64,000 bases of DNA from Novosphingobium colocasiae (GCF_014652555.1 NZ_BMZA01000007.1:89040-153039); one strand, 5' to 3'. Shown: positions 21,088 to 30,947, counted from the first letter of the stretch. Notes: generated by a model not told the origin, from the letters alone. Numbers and translations are program-made.

Positions 21088-22218
21088 ATGATTGATAAAA
21101 AATCCATTTTTGTGGCTGGTGCAGTCATGGGCACGGCATTGGCGATACCGGGCGTGGCCTTTGCCAATACATCGTGCGACGGCGCTCAATCTGTTACGAT
21201 CACCGCACCCCAGCCGTTCCTTCCTGCTGGCACCTATCCGGTCGTCGAACGTCCCGGTGATGGGCAGCCTTCCATCGCCGTCCCCGGGTCTGACCAGCAA
21301 ATTGTTTATGTCCCCGTCGCGCAGCTCGGACAGCTCGGCGTGCCGTTTGAAACCAATCAAGGCGGCAATCCCTTCCAGGGTACATGCGGCGTGCCGGCCG
21401 GGCCGACGTTCAAGTCCATCGCCGACGGGCTCGACATGGATTTCAACTTCGACGCCAGCGGCGATTCCAACGTCGTCGGAAGCACGATATCGCAATGGGA
21501 TGTCGCCAACGAAAGCGGTCAGCGGGTCGAAGTGCGCTACGGTCGGGGAATCCAGTTATCCGAGGGCAGTCGCACGCGGCTGACCATCGCCGTTCCGCTC
21601 AATTACGTGCGCGTCAACAAGTCCAAGGGTGGCATCTCCGGCGCACATGGCAACCTCTCATCGTTCTCCGGCGGGCTGGCCGTCGGCCTGAGCGTGCCGC
21701 TCAAACCAAACTGGTGGGTTACGCCGCGCCTCGCCTATACGATCACTTCGGCCGACAGCACGCTGGGCGGCAATGGGGAAGTGGTTACGGCCTCCCTAGC
21801 GAGCAATCTTCGCATCGATGCGGCGGGGCGCGGCGAAGTCACGCTGGGGAACATGGTCGGTCACACCCGATCCGTCCGCACCGGCATCGCCGATCAGGAC
21901 AAGGCCAACTTCTTCAAGCAGCAAAATACCTGGTTCCGTAACGGTATCGCCTATCAGTTGCCAATCAAGGGGCGGGCTCTGGGCCGCGACACTTCTATCC
22001 GCGCCAGCTACGTGTTCACCCTCGGCACTGGCGACAAGCTCGCTTACCGCAAGATTCACGAAGCCTCGATCAGTTTCGGCCTGCGCATGCGCGAGGCCGA
22101 GCAGCGTACCGACGCCGATCTGCTGCGTCTGGGCGTCCTCTATACCCATGCCAATAACGAGATCGTCCACAAGGCCGGTTATGACAGCGTATCGCTGTTT
22201 GTGGGCTATCGGTTCTAG
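21088..22218 (+). CDS. Outer-membrane beta-barrel protein, paralog B (unassigned family)
   Basis: 376 aa, similar along its whole length to the product of the gene at 19679. Shared segments include FANTSC at the signal-peptide end, QGGNPFQ, DMDFNFDASGDS, RYGRGIQLSEGSRTRLTI and the terminal YDSVSLFVGYRF. The signal peptide is at residues 1-27. The 272 bp between the two genes hold a hairpin and the shared leader. Most difference lies in the N-terminal 110 residues. Function not recognised. Confidence 0.72.
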   Translation: MIDKKSIFVAGAVMGTALAIPGVAFANTSCDGAQSVTITAPQPFLPAGTYPVVERPGDGQPSIAVPGSDQQIVYVPVAQLGQLGVPFETNQGGNPFQGTCGVPAGPTFKSIADGLDMDFNFDASGDSNVVGSTISQWDVANESGQRVEVRYGRGIQLSEGSRTRLTIAVPLNYVRVNKSKGGISGAHGNLSSFSGGLAVGLSVPLKPNWWVTPRLAYTITSADSTLGGNGEVVTASLASNLRIDAAGRGEVTLGNMVGHTRSVRTGIADQDKANFFKQQNTWFRNGIAYQLPIKGRALGRDTSIRASYVFTLGTGDKLAYRKIHEASISFGLRMREAEQRTDADLLRLGVLYTHANNEIVHKAGYDSVSLFVGYRF

Positions 22219-22262
22219 CAAATTCTTGCAGCGCGGCGGGCGGGAGTTGCTATGGTGGCACC

Positions 22263-25154
22263 ATGGCTTTCCCCCCTGCCGCGCGCAAACGCGCCGTCGC
22301 CGCCCTGCTTGCCTCGGCCCTGACCCTCAGCGCCTGCGCCCATGTCCCGCCTCAGGCACCGCAAGCGGCCGGCGAATCTGCCGTGCAGCCCCCTGCTCCG
22401 GCCACTCCGCAGCAGCTCGTCAGCAAGGTGGCGATCCCTTATGAGAAGTTCGTCCTCGCCAATGGCCTGACGACGATCGTCCACACCGATCGCAAGGCCC
22501 CGATCGTGGCGGTCACGATCTACTACAAGGTCGGCTCCAAGCACGAACCGAAAGGCCGCACCGGGTTTGCCCACCTGTACGAACACCTGTTCTTCGGCGG
22601 TTCGGCCCACGTTCCCAACTTCGACATTCCGCTCGAAGCCGCCGGTTCCACGCCGACCAACGGATCGACCGCGTTCGACCGCACCAATTATGTCGAGACC
22701 GTGCCCACCGGCGCGCTGGACCTGGCGCTGTTCATGGAAAGCGACCGCATGGGCTATCTCCTGCCGGCGGTGACGCAGGACAAGCTCAACAAGCAGCGCG
22801 GCGTGGTGCAGAACGAGAAGCGCCAGCATGACAATCAGCCCTATGGTCTGTTCGACTATGCGCTGGCCGAAGGGCTGCTGCCGGTGGGGCATCCCTATCG
22901 CCACAGCCCGATCGGTTCGATGGCCGATCTTGACGCCGCCAGCCTTGCCGATGTGCGGGCATGGTTCACCGATCACTACGGCCCGAACAACGCGGTGCTG
23001 GTGCTGTCGGGCGATATCGACGCTGCCACCGCCCGCGCCAAGGTGGAGCAGTGGTTCGGCGGCATCCCCCGCGGCCCCGATGTGGCCCCGGTGACGGCCG
23101 GGCCGGTCACTCTCCCCGCGCCCGTCCACCGCGACCTTGCGGATCGGGTCGAAGTCCTGCGCCTGACCCGCAACTGGACGGTGCCCGGAATGAACGAGGC
23201 CGATACCACCGCCCTGCAGGTTGGCGCATTCATCTTGGGCGGGCTGGCCAGCTCGCGGCTCGACAACGAGCTGGTGCGCGGCAAGCAACTCGCGGTGGCC
23301 GTCACCGCATCGGTCGATGCCCAAGTCAGCACCAGCTTCCTGCAGGTGACGATGGACGTGAAGCCCGGCGTCGCCCGGGCCGATGCCGAAGCCGCCCTTG
23401 ATGCCGAGATCGCCCGCTTCCTGCGCGACGGGCCGAGCGAAGACGAAGTGCGCCGTGCGGTCGTCACCACCCTGTCCGCCCAGATCGGCGCGCTCGAACA
23501 GGTCGGCGGGTTCAGCGGCAAAGGCGCGACGTTGGCGGAGGGGGAGGCCTATGCCGGCGATCCCGGCCGCTTCGCCAAGGACCTCGCCGATATCGCGGCG
23601 CTGACCCCGGAAACGATCCGCGCGGCAATGAACCGCTGGATGGGGCGTCCGGCGCTGGCCCTCGCGGTGGTGCCCGGTGCCCGTACCGACAGCGGCGATG
23701 CGATGGGCGGCTGGGGCGATGAACCGGCCTCACTCGCGCACAAGCCCCAGCGCACCACCAAGGCTGCCCCGCTGCCCCCGCCGCCGCCGCGCTCCGCCCC
23801 GCCGGTCGCACCGATCGGCGATCCGGTATTCCCGGCGATCGAGCACGCTACCTTGTCGAACGGCATAACGGTGGCCCTGGCCCGGCGCACCGCCGTTCCC
23901 AAGGTCCTGCTCTCGCTCGATTTCGATGCCGGCACCGCCGCCGATGCACTCGACACGCCGGGCACGCAGGGGTTCATGCTGGCCATGCTGGAACAGGGTG
24001 CCGCCGGCCGCGATGCCACGCAACTGGCGGAGGATCAGGAACGGCTCGGCGCGTCGATCGATGCGGGTGCCGATACCGATACCAGCTCGGTCCGGCTCTC
24101 GGCGCTGACCGACAACCTTGGCCCCTCGCTCGACCTGATGGCAGATATCGTCCGCCGCCCGAGCTTCGCGGGGCCCGATTTCGCCCGCATCGCCGACCAG
24201 CGCCGCGCCGCGCTGGCGCAACTGGGGTCCGATCCCGATGCGCTCGCCGCGCGCACGCTCGGCGCGGCGATCTATGGCACCCATCCTTATGCGCAGGCGG
24301 AAGACGGCCTTGGCGATGCCGCCGCGCTGGCGGCGATGACGCCGGAGACGCTGCGTGCCGCCTGGACGCGCTGGCTGCGCCCGGACCTGGCCCGCATCAC
24401 CGTGGTCGGCGATATCGGCATGGACCAGTTGAAGCCCCTGCTCGAACGCGCGTTCGGAAACTGGGCGGTCCCCGCAGGCGCGGCACCGGCCAAGCCGCTG
24501 GACGCCGCGCCCCCCGCTGCCACGCGCCGCGTGATCCTCATCGATCGCCCCGGTTCGCCGCAGTCGGTGATCCTCGCCGGCCGGGTGCTGCCGGTGGCGG
24601 GGCGCGGCCCGGCGCAAGTGCCGCTGGCGCTGGCCAACGACGTGCTCGCCGGCGGCTTCCTGTCCCGCCTCAACCTCGATCTGCGCGAGCAGAAGGGGTG
24701 GAGCTACGGCGTCTACAGCAGCATCCCGCTCACCACCGGCCCGCGCGCGTTCCTGGTCAGCGCGCCGGTGCAGGCCGACCGCACCGCCGACGCGATCCGC
24801 GCGATCGTGACCGACATCGATGCCCTGCCCGCCAGGCAACCGGTGAGCGCAGAGGAACACCAGCGCGTCACCGAAGGCGCGATCCGGGCAATGCCCGGCC
24901 AGTTCGAAACCAACGCCGCGGTACTGACGGCGATGCAGGCGATCGGCCGGCTTGGCCGCCCGGATGATTACTACGCCAGGCTCGCCCAGGCCTACCGCGC
25001 CACCGGATCGACCGACATCGACGCGGCGGCGCGGACATTCATCACCAGCAAGGACATGACCTTCGTCGTCGTGGGCGATGCCGGGCTGGTCGGCCCGCAA
25101 TTGAAGAAGCTGGGCTGGCCGATCACGATACAAACGGTCAAGGCGGCACAATGA
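22263..25154 (+). CDS. Lipidated two-domain M16 (insulinase-type) zinc peptidase
   Basis: 963 aa. Lipobox LSAC with Cys at residue 25, so it is a periplasmic lipoprotein. The first M16 unit has the HxxEH zinc motif HLYEH at residues 104-108 and a downstream Glu in GVVQNEKRQ. The second half (from about residue 515) repeats the fold with HATLSNGITVAL but has no zinc motif, as in the paired-domain M16 peptidases where only one half is catalytic. A Pro-rich linker (about residues 500-520) joins the halves. The next small gene overlaps its stop by 4 bp. Confidence 0.88.
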   Translation: MAFPPAARKRAVAALLASALTLSACAHVPPQAPQAAGESAVQPPAPATPQQLVSKVAIPYEKFVLANGLTTIVHTDRKAPIVAVTIYYKVGSKHEPKGRTGFAHLYEHLFFGGSAHVPNFDIPLEAAGSTPTNGSTAFDRTNYVETVPTGALDLALFMESDRMGYLLPAVTQDKLNKQRGVVQNEKRQHDNQPYGLFDYALAEGLLPVGHPYRHSPIGSMADLDAASLADVRAWFTDHYGPNNAVLVLSGDIDAATARAKVEQWFGGIPRGPDVAPVTAGPVTLPAPVHRDLADRVEVLRLTRNWTVPGMNEADTTALQVGAFILGGLASSRLDNELVRGKQLAVAVTASVDAQVSTSFLQVTMDVKPGVARADAEAALDAEIARFLRDGPSEDEVRRAVVTTLSAQIGALEQVGGFSGKGATLAEGEAYAGDPGRFAKDLADIAALTPETIRAAMNRWMGRPALALAVVPGARTDSGDAMGGWGDEPASLAHKPQRTTKAAPLPPPPPRSAPPVAPIGDPVFPAIEHATLSNGITVALARRTAVPKVLLSLDFDAGTAADALDTPGTQGFMLAMLEQGAAGRDATQLAEDQERLGASIDAGADTDTSSVRLSALTDNLGPSLDLMADIVRRPSFAGPDFARIADQRRAALAQLGSDPDALAARTLGAAIYGTHPYAQAEDGLGDAAALAAMTPETLRAAWTRWLRPDLARITVVGDIGMDQLKPLLERAFGNWAVPAGAAPAKPLDAAPPAATRRVILIDRPGSPQSVILAGRVLPVAGRGPAQVPLALANDVLAGGFLSRLNLDLREQKGWSYGVYSSIPLTTGPRAFLVSAPVQADRTADAIRAIVTDIDALPARQPVSAEEHQRVTEGAIRAMPGQFETNAAVLTAMQAIGRLGRPDDYYARLAQAYRATGSTDIDAAARTFITSKDMTFVVVGDAGLVGPQLKKLGWPITIQTVKAAQ

Positions 25155-25471
25155 TGAAAGATTCGATGAGCGGCGTCGCCGGCACGTGGACGTGCGCGAT
25201 CGCAACCCCGATGGGAACGCAAAAGGGGGTGCTCGAAGTGACGCCGATCGACGCCGTCCGTTTCGTCGGCCGGATCTACGGCGAGATGGGCAATCTCGAA
25301 ATTTCGGGCGGCTGCATCTCCGGAACTACGCTGTTCTGGCAGATGAAGCTTTCGAAGCCGCTCCCGATGACGCTGGACTGCACAGCATTGATCGAGGGCG
25401 AAGTATTATCAGGCCACGTAAAGGCGGGGATGTTCGGGACGATGGCACTAACGGGCAGTCGCCGAGTATAG
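25151..25471 (+). CDS. Small conserved-looking protein of unknown function
   Basis: 106 aa. The start overlaps the peptidase stop (ATGA), so the two are probably co-translated. No signal peptide or membrane segment. The sequence is Gly-rich with short alternating strands (GTWTCAIATPMGTQKGVLEV, GRIYGEMGNLEISGG, GHVKAGMFGTMALTG), suggesting a compact beta fold. It ends 60 bp before a terminator, so it is the last gene of the unit. I do not recognise the family. Confidence 0.65.
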   Translation: MMKDSMSGVAGTWTCAIATPMGTQKGVLEVTPIDAVRFVGRIYGEMGNLEISGGCISGTTLFWQMKLSKPLPMTLDCTALIEGEVLSGHVKAGMFGTMALTGSRRV

Positions 25472-25530
25472 CCGGATGAAATTATAAGGCCCCGCGTCCG
25501 CCCGTAAAGTCCTGATCATCGACGAAAAGT

Positions 25531-25563
25531 CCTGCCGGCGCAGCGGCACCGGCGGGGCTTTTT
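25531..25563 (+). terminator. Rho-independent terminator after the M16 peptidase unit
   Basis: An 8-bp stem CCTGCCGG with CCGGCGGG (one G-U pair) is followed by GCTTTTT. It closes the plus-strand operon before convergent gatB. Confidence 0.8.
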
Positions 25564-25585
25564 CATGGCCGGGCGGCGCGCACCA

Positions 25586-27088
25586 TCACCCCAGCTTCGC
25601 CTTCAGTATCTCGTTCACAACCTGCGGGTTGGCCTTGCCCTGCATGGCCTTCATCGTCTGGCCGACGAAGAAGCCGAACAGCGCGACCTTGCCGTCCTTG
25701 TACTGGGCAACCTTGTCGGCGTTAGCGGCGAGGATTTCGTCGACCTTGGCCTCGATCGCGCCGGTATCGGATTCCTGCACCAGCCCCTCGCGTTCGACGA
25801 TGGCGGCGGCGCCGTCTCCGGTTTCCAGCATCTTCTCCAGCACCTGCTTGGCGATCGATCCGGAAATCGTGCCCTTGCTGACCAGCGCCAGCAATTCGCC
25901 GCCCTTTTCCGGCGTCACCGAGGACTGTTCCAGCGAGCTGCCAAGCTTGTTGAGCGCGCCGAACAATTCCGAGATCAGCCAGTTGGCCGCCTGCTTCGCG
26001 ACTTCGGCGGGCTGCTTCGCAGCGGCCTTGGCGGTTTCGCCCAGCAGCCGCTCGAACCAGCGCGCGGTCTCGACATCGGCGGTCAGCACGCCGGCGTTGT
26101 AGGCCGACAGGCCAAGTTCGGTTTCGTAGCGATGGCGCTTCGCATCGGGAAGCTCGGGCAGCGAGGCGCGGCATTCTTCGACAAAGGCATCGTCCAGCAC
26201 CAGCGGCAGCAGGTCCGGGTCAGGAAAGTAGCGGTAATCGTGCGCGTCTTCCTTCGAACGCATCGAGCGGGTGGAGCCGGTGCCCGGATCGAACAGCCGG
26301 GTTTCCTGGACGATCTTGCCGCCCGCTTCGAGCACATCGACCTGCCGGCTCGCCTCATGCTCGATCGCCTGCATCACGAACCGCACGGAGTTCACGTTCT
26401 TGGTTTCGGTGCGGGTGCCCAGCGGTTCGCCGGGGCGGCGCACCGAGACGTTGACGTCGGCGCGCATCGATCCCTGATCCATGTTGCCGTCGCAACTGCC
26501 GACATAGCGCAGGATCGTGCGCAACTTCGAGAGGTAAGCCCCTGCCTCGGCGGGAGACCGCATGTCGGGCCGGCTGACGATCTCCATCAGCGCCACGCCG
26601 GAGCGGTTAAGGTCGACATAGGACATCGTCGGGTGCTGATCGTGCATCAGCTTGCCGGCATCCTGCTCGACATGGATGCGCTCGATGCCGATGGTCTTGG
26701 TGGAGCCTTCGGGGTCCTTGTCATCCAGGATGATCTCGATCTCCCCCTCGCCCACCAGCGGGTGGTAGAGCTGGCTGATCTGGTAGCCCTGCGGCAGATC
26801 GGCGTAGAAGTAGTTCTTGCGATCGAAGCGCGACCACTTGTTGATCTGGGCGTTAATGGCCAAGCCGGTGCGCACCGCCTGGCGGATGCATTCCCCGTTG
26901 AGCACCGGCAACATGCCCGGCATCGCCGCATCGATCAGCGAAACCTGGCTGTTCGGCTCGGCCCCGAAAGCAGTGGCCGATCCGGAGAACAGCTTGGACT
27001 GGCTGGTGACCTGGGCGTGGACTTCAAGGCCGATCACGACCTCCCATTCGCCGGTGGCTCCGTGGATGCGGTATGTGGAAGCGGTCAA
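25586..27088 (-). CDS. gatB: Asp-tRNA(Asn)/Glu-tRNA(Gln) amidotransferase subunit B
   Basis: 500 aa, full family length. N-terminal [13 protein letters not shown], central [16 protein letters not shown] region, [17 protein letters not shown] and a C-terminal YqeY-like domain. With GatA and GatC it converts mischarged Glu-tRNA(Gln) or Asp-tRNA(Asn) to the correct amide. The start is TTG at 27088, only 2 bp after the stop of the vapC-like gene; its GGAG ribosome site is inside vapC, so translation is likely coupled. gatB is thus separated from gatA by a toxin-antitoxin pair. Confidence 0.97.
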   Translation of the reverse strand: MTASTYRIHGATGEWEVVIGLEVHAQVTSQSKLFSGSATAFGAEPNSQVSLIDAAMPGMLPVLNGECIRQAVRTGLAINAQINKWSRFDRKNYFYADLPQGYQISQLYHPLVGEGEIEIILDDKDPEGSTKTIGIERIHVEQDAGKLMHDQHPTMSYVDLNRSGVALMEIVSRPDMRSPAEAGAYLSKLRTILRYVGSCDGNMDQGSMRADVNVSVRRPGEPLGTRTETKNVNSVRFVMQAIEHEASRQVDVLEAGGKIVQETRLFDPGTGSTRSMRSKEDAHDYRYFPDPDLLPLVLDDAFVEECRASLPELPDAKRHRYETELGLSAYNAGVLTADVETARWFERLLGETAKAAAKQPAEVAKQAANWLISELFGALNKLGSSLEQSSVTPEKGGELLALVSKGTISGSIAKQVLEKMLETGDGAAAIVEREGLVQESDTGAIEAKVDEILAANADKVAQYKDGKVALFGFFVGQTMKAMQGKANPQVVNEILKAKLG

Positions 27089-27090
27089 GG

Positions 27091-27495
27091 TCAGAACTCC
27101 AGCGGATCGAGCAACTCGACTTCGGGAAAATAGCTTTCGAAGCGTTTACGGTCACTCGTGAGAATGGGCCACCCGCGATTGGCGGCCTGCGCGCCGATCA
27201 GGAAATCGGGCAGGATCGTGGTGCGCGGGCCACCGTTCATGCGATAGGCGCGAAATGCGAGGCTGGCGCGGAATGCATCGCCGTTATCGAAGGGTTCGAC
27301 TTTCAGGCCCAGCTCGCCCAGTCGCTCCTCGAATGCGGAAAGGCTGGACGATGCGGACGCGGTTTCGGCGAAGATCACCGGGTTGATCGCAGGCGATCGC
27401 TCGGAGGCGAACTGGACGTAGCCCTGAATGATCTTGTCGCTGCGTTCGCCGATGCCGTGCAGGACATCGATAACGACATTGGAATCGACGATCAT
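27091..27495 (-). CDS. PIN-domain toxin (VapC-like)
   Basis: 134 aa from the ATG at 27495. PIN nuclease acidic residues are in place: D in MIVDSN at the N terminus, E in FAETAS, D in LPDFLIGA and D in TSDRKRF. VapC proteins are RNases that usually cut tRNA or rRNA. The start overlaps the antitoxin stop (ATGA), the usual toxin-antitoxin arrangement. It sits inside the gatCAB operon with its 3' end abutting gatB. The upstream ATG at 27531 would add a Gly/Ala stretch overlapping the antitoxin and is less likely. Confidence 0.85.
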   Translation of the reverse strand: MIVDSNVVIDVLHGIGERSDKIIQGYVQFASERSPAINPVIFAETASASSSLSAFEERLGELGLKVEPFDNGDAFRASLAFRAYRMNGGPRTTILPDFLIGAQAANRGWPILTSDRKRFESYFPEVELLDPLEF

Positions 27496-27803
27496 ACTTC
27501 TGCCGGCGGCCCCCGCATCAGCGCCAGCCACTGCTCGCTGCTCATGCCTTCGGGCAGAGTGTTTTCGGCAGCAAAATTACGCCGGGCTGCCTGCACCCCG
27601 GCGGCCAGACGCTCGGCCCTTTCGGCGCGCTGGGCATCGTCAGCGGCCCGGCCCAGTACTACATCCCCGTTCGCATCGATCGCGAAGCTGACCAGATCGC
27701 CGGCCTTCAATCCCAAGGCGTCACGGATCGCCTGGGGGATGGTCGCCTGATACTTGGTCGTCAGCCGCGAACTGTAACGCTGCAGGGAGCTATGGACATT
27801 CAT
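27492..27803 (-). CDS. AbrB/SpoVT-type antitoxin (VapB-like)
   Basis: 103 aa. N-terminal swapped-hairpin DNA-binding domain at about residues 11-50 (RLTTKYQATIPQAIRDALGLKAGDLVSF), characteristic of AbrB/MazE/VapB proteins. The C-terminal half is helical and should bind the PIN toxin. It lies 38 bp downstream of gatA. An 8-bp direct repeat just upstream is a candidate operator for autoregulation. A clean ribosome site before the ATG is not seen, so the exact start is less certain than the family. Confidence 0.82.
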   Translation of the reverse strand: MNVHSSLQRYSSRLTTKYQATIPQAIRDALGLKAGDLVSFAIDANGDVVLGRAADDAQRAERAERLAAGVQAARRNFAAENTLPEGMSSEQWLALMRGPPAEV

Positions 27804-27810
27804 GGCTCAT

Positions 27811-27834
27811 GTATTACCCTGGAGCGGTATTACC
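27811..27834. promoter_or_regulatory. Direct repeat upstream of the antitoxin gene
   Basis: GTATTACC occurs twice with an 8-bp spacer (27811-27818 and 27827-27834), a 16-bp period, in the short gap between gatA and vapB. AbrB-type antitoxins often bind paired sites at such positions; a binding role is inferred. Confidence 0.4.
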
Positions 27835-27841
27835 GTCAACA

Positions 27842-29326
27842 TCACCACCACTTCTCCGGCCGCGCACCGAACCCGGCCCGTGCTTCGATTGCCAGCCCTG
27901 CGTTCAGCACGATCTGTTCGTCAAACGCGGGGCCGATCAGTTGCAGGCCGAGCGGCAGCCCCTCGCTCGACAGCCCCGCCGGAACGGACATTGCCGGCAG
28001 TCCCGCGAGGCTCGCGGGGACCGAGAACACGTCGTTCAGGTACATCGCCAGCGGATCGTCCGAATTCTCGCCCAGCGCGAAGGCCGCCGTCGGCGTGGTC
28101 GGCGCGAGGATCACGTCGCAGCTTGCGAAGGCGTCAGTGAAATCGCGGCTGATCAGGGTGCGCACTTTCTGCGCCTGCGTGTAATAGGCGTCGTAGAACC
28201 CGGCCGACAGCACATAGGTTCCGATCAGGATGCGGCGCTTGACCTCCGGGCCGAACCCGGCAGCGCGGGTGGCGGCGTACATGTCCTGGAGCCCGGCCCC
28301 ATCGGGCAGATCGCGCAGGCCATAGCGCACGCCATCGTAACGGGCGAGGTTCGACGAGGCTTCGGCGGGGGCGATGATGTAATACGTCGGCAGCGCATAT
28401 TTGGTGTGGGGCAGCGAGATATCGATCACTTCGGCCCCGGCATCGCGCAGCCAGGCCTTGCCCTGTTCCCACAGCGCGACGATCTCCTCGTCCATCCCGT
28501 CCATGCGGTACTCGCGCGGGATGCCCACGCGCTTGCCCTTGAGATCGGCCGAAAGCGCGGCGGTCCAGTTCGGCACCGGCAGATCGAGGCTGGTCGAGTC
28601 CTTGGGATCGAAGCCGGCCATCGCTTCCAGCATGATCGCGCAATCGGTCACGTCGCGGGCCATCGGCCCGGCCTGATCGAGCGAACTGGCGAAGGCGACC
28701 ACGCCCCAGCGCGAGCAGCGGCCATAAGTCGGCTTGATGCCGGAAATCCCGGTGAACGCGGCGGGCTGGCGGATCGAGCCGCCGGTGTCGGTGCCAGTGG
28801 CCGCCGGGCACAGCCGCGCGGCGATGGCGGCGGACGAACCGCCCGAGGAACCACCCGGAGCCAGCGGCGCGTTGCTGCCCGGCTTGCGCCACGGCGACAC
28901 GACATTGCCGAATGCGCTGGTCTCGTTGGAGGAGCCCATGGCGAACTGATCGAGGTTGAGCTTGCCCAGCATGCCGCAGCCGGCATCCCACAGCTTCTGG
29001 CTGACGGTGCTTTCGTATTCCGGCTTGAAACCTTCAAGGATCGCGCTGGCAGCGGTGGTCTGCACGCCCTTGGTGGCGAACAGGTCCTTCATGCCGATCG
29101 GCACGCCGGCCATCGCGCCCAGCGTCTCACCCGCCGCGCGCTTCGCATCGGTTGCCTTCGCCGCCGCGATCGCGGCTTCGGGAGTGGCGACGATGAAGGC
29201 GTTCAGCGCGCCCTGCGCGGCGGCGACATTGGCGTTGAAAGCTTCGGCCACTTCGAGCGCGGTGAACGCGCCGCCGGCCACACCGTCGCGGATGGCGGCG
29301 ACGCCCAGATCGGTCAGGTCGGTCAT
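27842..29326 (-). CDS. gatA: Asp-tRNA(Asn)/Glu-tRNA(Gln) amidotransferase subunit A
   Basis: 494 aa. Amidase-signature enzyme that releases ammonia from glutamine for the amidation step. The catalytic region [13 protein letters not shown], the upstream K in the KGVQTT region and [14 protein letters not shown] (Ser-cis-Ser-Lys triad) are all visible. It starts 1 bp after the gatC stop and shares an operon with it. In most alphaproteobacteria gatB follows; here vapB-vapC intervene. Confidence 0.97.
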   Translation of the reverse strand: MTDLTDLGVAAIRDGVAGGAFTALEVAEAFNANVAAAQGALNAFIVATPEAAIAAAKATDAKRAAGETLGAMAGVPIGMKDLFATKGVQTTAASAILEGFKPEYESTVSQKLWDAGCGMLGKLNLDQFAMGSSNETSAFGNVVSPWRKPGSNAPLAPGGSSGGSSAAIAARLCPAATGTDTGGSIRQPAAFTGISGIKPTYGRCSRWGVVAFASSLDQAGPMARDVTDCAIMLEAMAGFDPKDSTSLDLPVPNWTAALSADLKGKRVGIPREYRMDGMDEEIVALWEQGKAWLRDAGAEVIDISLPHTKYALPTYYIIAPAEASSNLARYDGVRYGLRDLPDGAGLQDMYAATRAAGFGPEVKRRILIGTYVLSAGFYDAYYTQAQKVRTLISRDFTDAFASCDVILAPTTPTAAFALGENSDDPLAMYLNDVFSVPASLAGLPAMSVPAGLSSEGLPLGLQLIGPAFDEQIVLNAGLAIEARAGFGARPEKWW

Positions 29327-29327
29327 G

Positions 29328-29630
29328 TTATTCGATCACCTTGGGAACGCCGAAGAAGCCATGTTCGGCGGCGGGCGCATTGGCGAGGACAGCATCGCGG
29401 CGGTTGCCGCCGGTCAGCGGATCGGCATCGATCACATCGTCGCGCAGGCGCAGCGTGTTGGGGATGACCGCAGTCATCGGCTCGATGCCGATCACGTCAA
29501 CTTCGCCCAACTGCTCCACCCAGGCGAGAATCCCGTTGAGTTCAGGCACCATCGCCTCAAGGTCCTGGTCGGTAACCTTGATGCGCGCGAGACTGGCGAT
29601 CTTGGCCACCGTTGCGGTATCGACCGACAT
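29328..29630 (-). CDS. gatC: Asp-tRNA(Asn)/Glu-tRNA(Gln) amidotransferase subunit C
   Basis: 100 aa, normal for GatC. N-terminal [19 protein letters not shown], central [22 protein letters not shown] and C-terminal [11 protein letters not shown] are typical. GatC stabilises the GatA-GatB contact. The ATG at 29630 is preceded by AAGGAA. First gene of the gat operon; the 149 bp upstream to the FKBP stop probably hold its promoter. Confidence 0.95.
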   Translation of the reverse strand: MSVDTATVAKIASLARIKVTDQDLEAMVPELNGILAWVEQLGEVDVIGIEPMTAVIPNTLRLRDDVIDADPLTGGNRRDAVLANAPAAEHGFFGVPKVIE

Positions 29631-29779
29631 GGCGTTCCTTCTTGCGTGTTTGCCCCCGCGCACCGCCATGCGGTTCGCCTGCGAGGCGGGGTTCAGGGGT
29701 GAGCCGCTAGCATTGCGTCCGCGCGGCTTCAAGCGTGGAGGCTTCGGGTTGCGATGCTTCCGTTCGTGTCGGACGGAGA

Positions 29780-30283
29780 TCAGGGTGCGGGCGGAGCGAT
29801 CTTGTCGCTCTTGGCCATATCGATCAGCGCCTGCGCCTGCACGGCGGCACGTTGCTGCGCTTCGGCCTCGATCACCGCGATTTCGGCCGGGGTCTTGAAA
29901 TCGATCAGGCTGATCTCGAACACCAGCGTGGAGTTCGGTGGGATCGGGCCGGTCTGCTGCGCGCCATAGCCCAGTTCAGGCGGGATCGTCAGCTTGTAGC
30001 GGCCGCCGCGTTGCATCTGGACAAGCCCCCGGGCGAAGCCGGGGACCACGCCGTCCAACGCCATCGGCATGTGCTGCTGCTGATCGAACACGGTGCCGTT
30101 CGTCAGCATGCCCTTGTAATCGATCAGGACCCACGAATGCTCGGGCACAGTACCACCGCTGCCCGGTGCCAGCGTCTCGACCGTGACGGCGGGCTGCGGG
30201 GCGGTTGCGGGCGCTGGCTGCGCCACGGCAACGGCCGGCACCATGCCCGCCAGCAGAACGGCGGCAAAGCCCCGAACACGCAC
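29780..30283 (-). CDS. Periplasmic FKBP-type peptidyl-prolyl isomerase
   Basis: 167 aa. Signal peptide from the GTG start at 30283 ([21 protein letters not shown]). The FKBP domain has [45 protein letters not shown] and the final VFEISLIDF. It should help fold exported proteins. GTG was chosen because AAAGG lies upstream and the signal peptide begins directly; the longer open frame upstream overlaps the preceding FKBP gene. It follows that second FKBP gene by 19 bp. Confidence 0.86.
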   Translation of the reverse strand: MRVRGFAAVLLAGMVPAVAVAQPAPATAPQPAVTVETLAPGSGGTVPEHSWVLIDYKGMLTNGTVFDQQQHMPMALDGVVPGFARGLVQMQRGGRYKLTIPPELGYGAQQTGPIPPNSTLVFEISLIDFKTPAEIAVIEAEAQQRAAVQAQALIDMAKSDKIAPPAP

Positions 30284-30302
30284 AGCGCGGCCTTTCAGGC
30301 GA

Positions 30303-30866
30303 TCAGGGGTGGACCGGCGCACCCGCCGGCGGCATGGCACCCGGAGGCATCGCGCCCGGCGCAGCGGCACCCGGACCACCCGCCGCGCCCTGCATCTGCT
30401 GGAGCTGCTGAAGAATGCGCTGTTGCTGTTCGATCTCGGCGCGGCTCTTGAAGTCCAGCAGCTCGATCTCGAAGGTCAGGTCGGTGTTGGCGGGGATTTC
30501 GCCCACGGCCTTGTCGCCATAGGCGAGCGCGGCGGGGATCTCGACCTTGTACTTGCCGCCACGCTGCATCTGGACCAGCGCCTTGGTGAAGCCGGGAACC
30601 ACCTCGTTCAGCGCCATCGGCACCTGCTGGGCCTGATCGAACACCTTACCACCGGGCAGCGTGCCCTTGTAGTTGATGAGCACCACGTCGTTGATGGTGG
30701 GCGATTCGCCGCTTCCGGCGGTGATCGCCTCGACCGAAACGCTGGGCGGAACCACGGCATAGGCGACGCCGGCGGCGGCCAGTGCGATGGCGGCGACGCC
30801 CAGCCAGATCTTGGTCACGGCACCCTTGGCGACCGGCTGCAGCGGAACGCGGGTAATCTCGGTCAT
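30303..30866 (-). CDS. Membrane-anchored FKBP-type peptidyl-prolyl isomerase
   Basis: 187 aa. One N-terminal membrane anchor (about residues 18-38), then an FKBP domain with [45 protein letters not shown] and LTFEIELLDF. A Gln-rich helix and a Pro/Ala/Gly-rich tail (from about residue 150) follow. It is a paralog of the next gene downstream (29780-30283) and lies in the same unit, which suggests duplicate foldases of different localisation. Confidence 0.86.
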   Translation of the reverse strand: MTEITRVPLQPVAKGAVTKIWLGVAAIALAAAGVAYAVVPPSVSVEAITAGSGESPTINDVVLINYKGTLPGGKVFDQAQQVPMALNEVVPGFTKALVQMQRGGKYKVEIPAALAYGDKAVGEIPANTDLTFEIELLDFKSRAEIEQQQRILQQLQQMQGAAGGPGAAAPGAMPPGAMPPAGAPVHP

Positions 30867-30922
30867 CTGTCGAAGCCCCTCATGCGCGGATCAGCGCGCC
30901 CTTCCCGAAGCGGATACGCGAA

Positions 30923-30947
30923 GGGCGCGGATGGAAATTCCGCGCCC
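30923..30947 (-). terminator. Hairpin downstream of rpsU
   Basis: A perfect 9-bp stem (GGGCGCGGA with TCCGCGCCC, 7-nt loop) lies 80 bp past the rpsU stop on the minus strand. The following T-run is weak (TTC), so it may be only a partial terminator. Confidence 0.5.
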
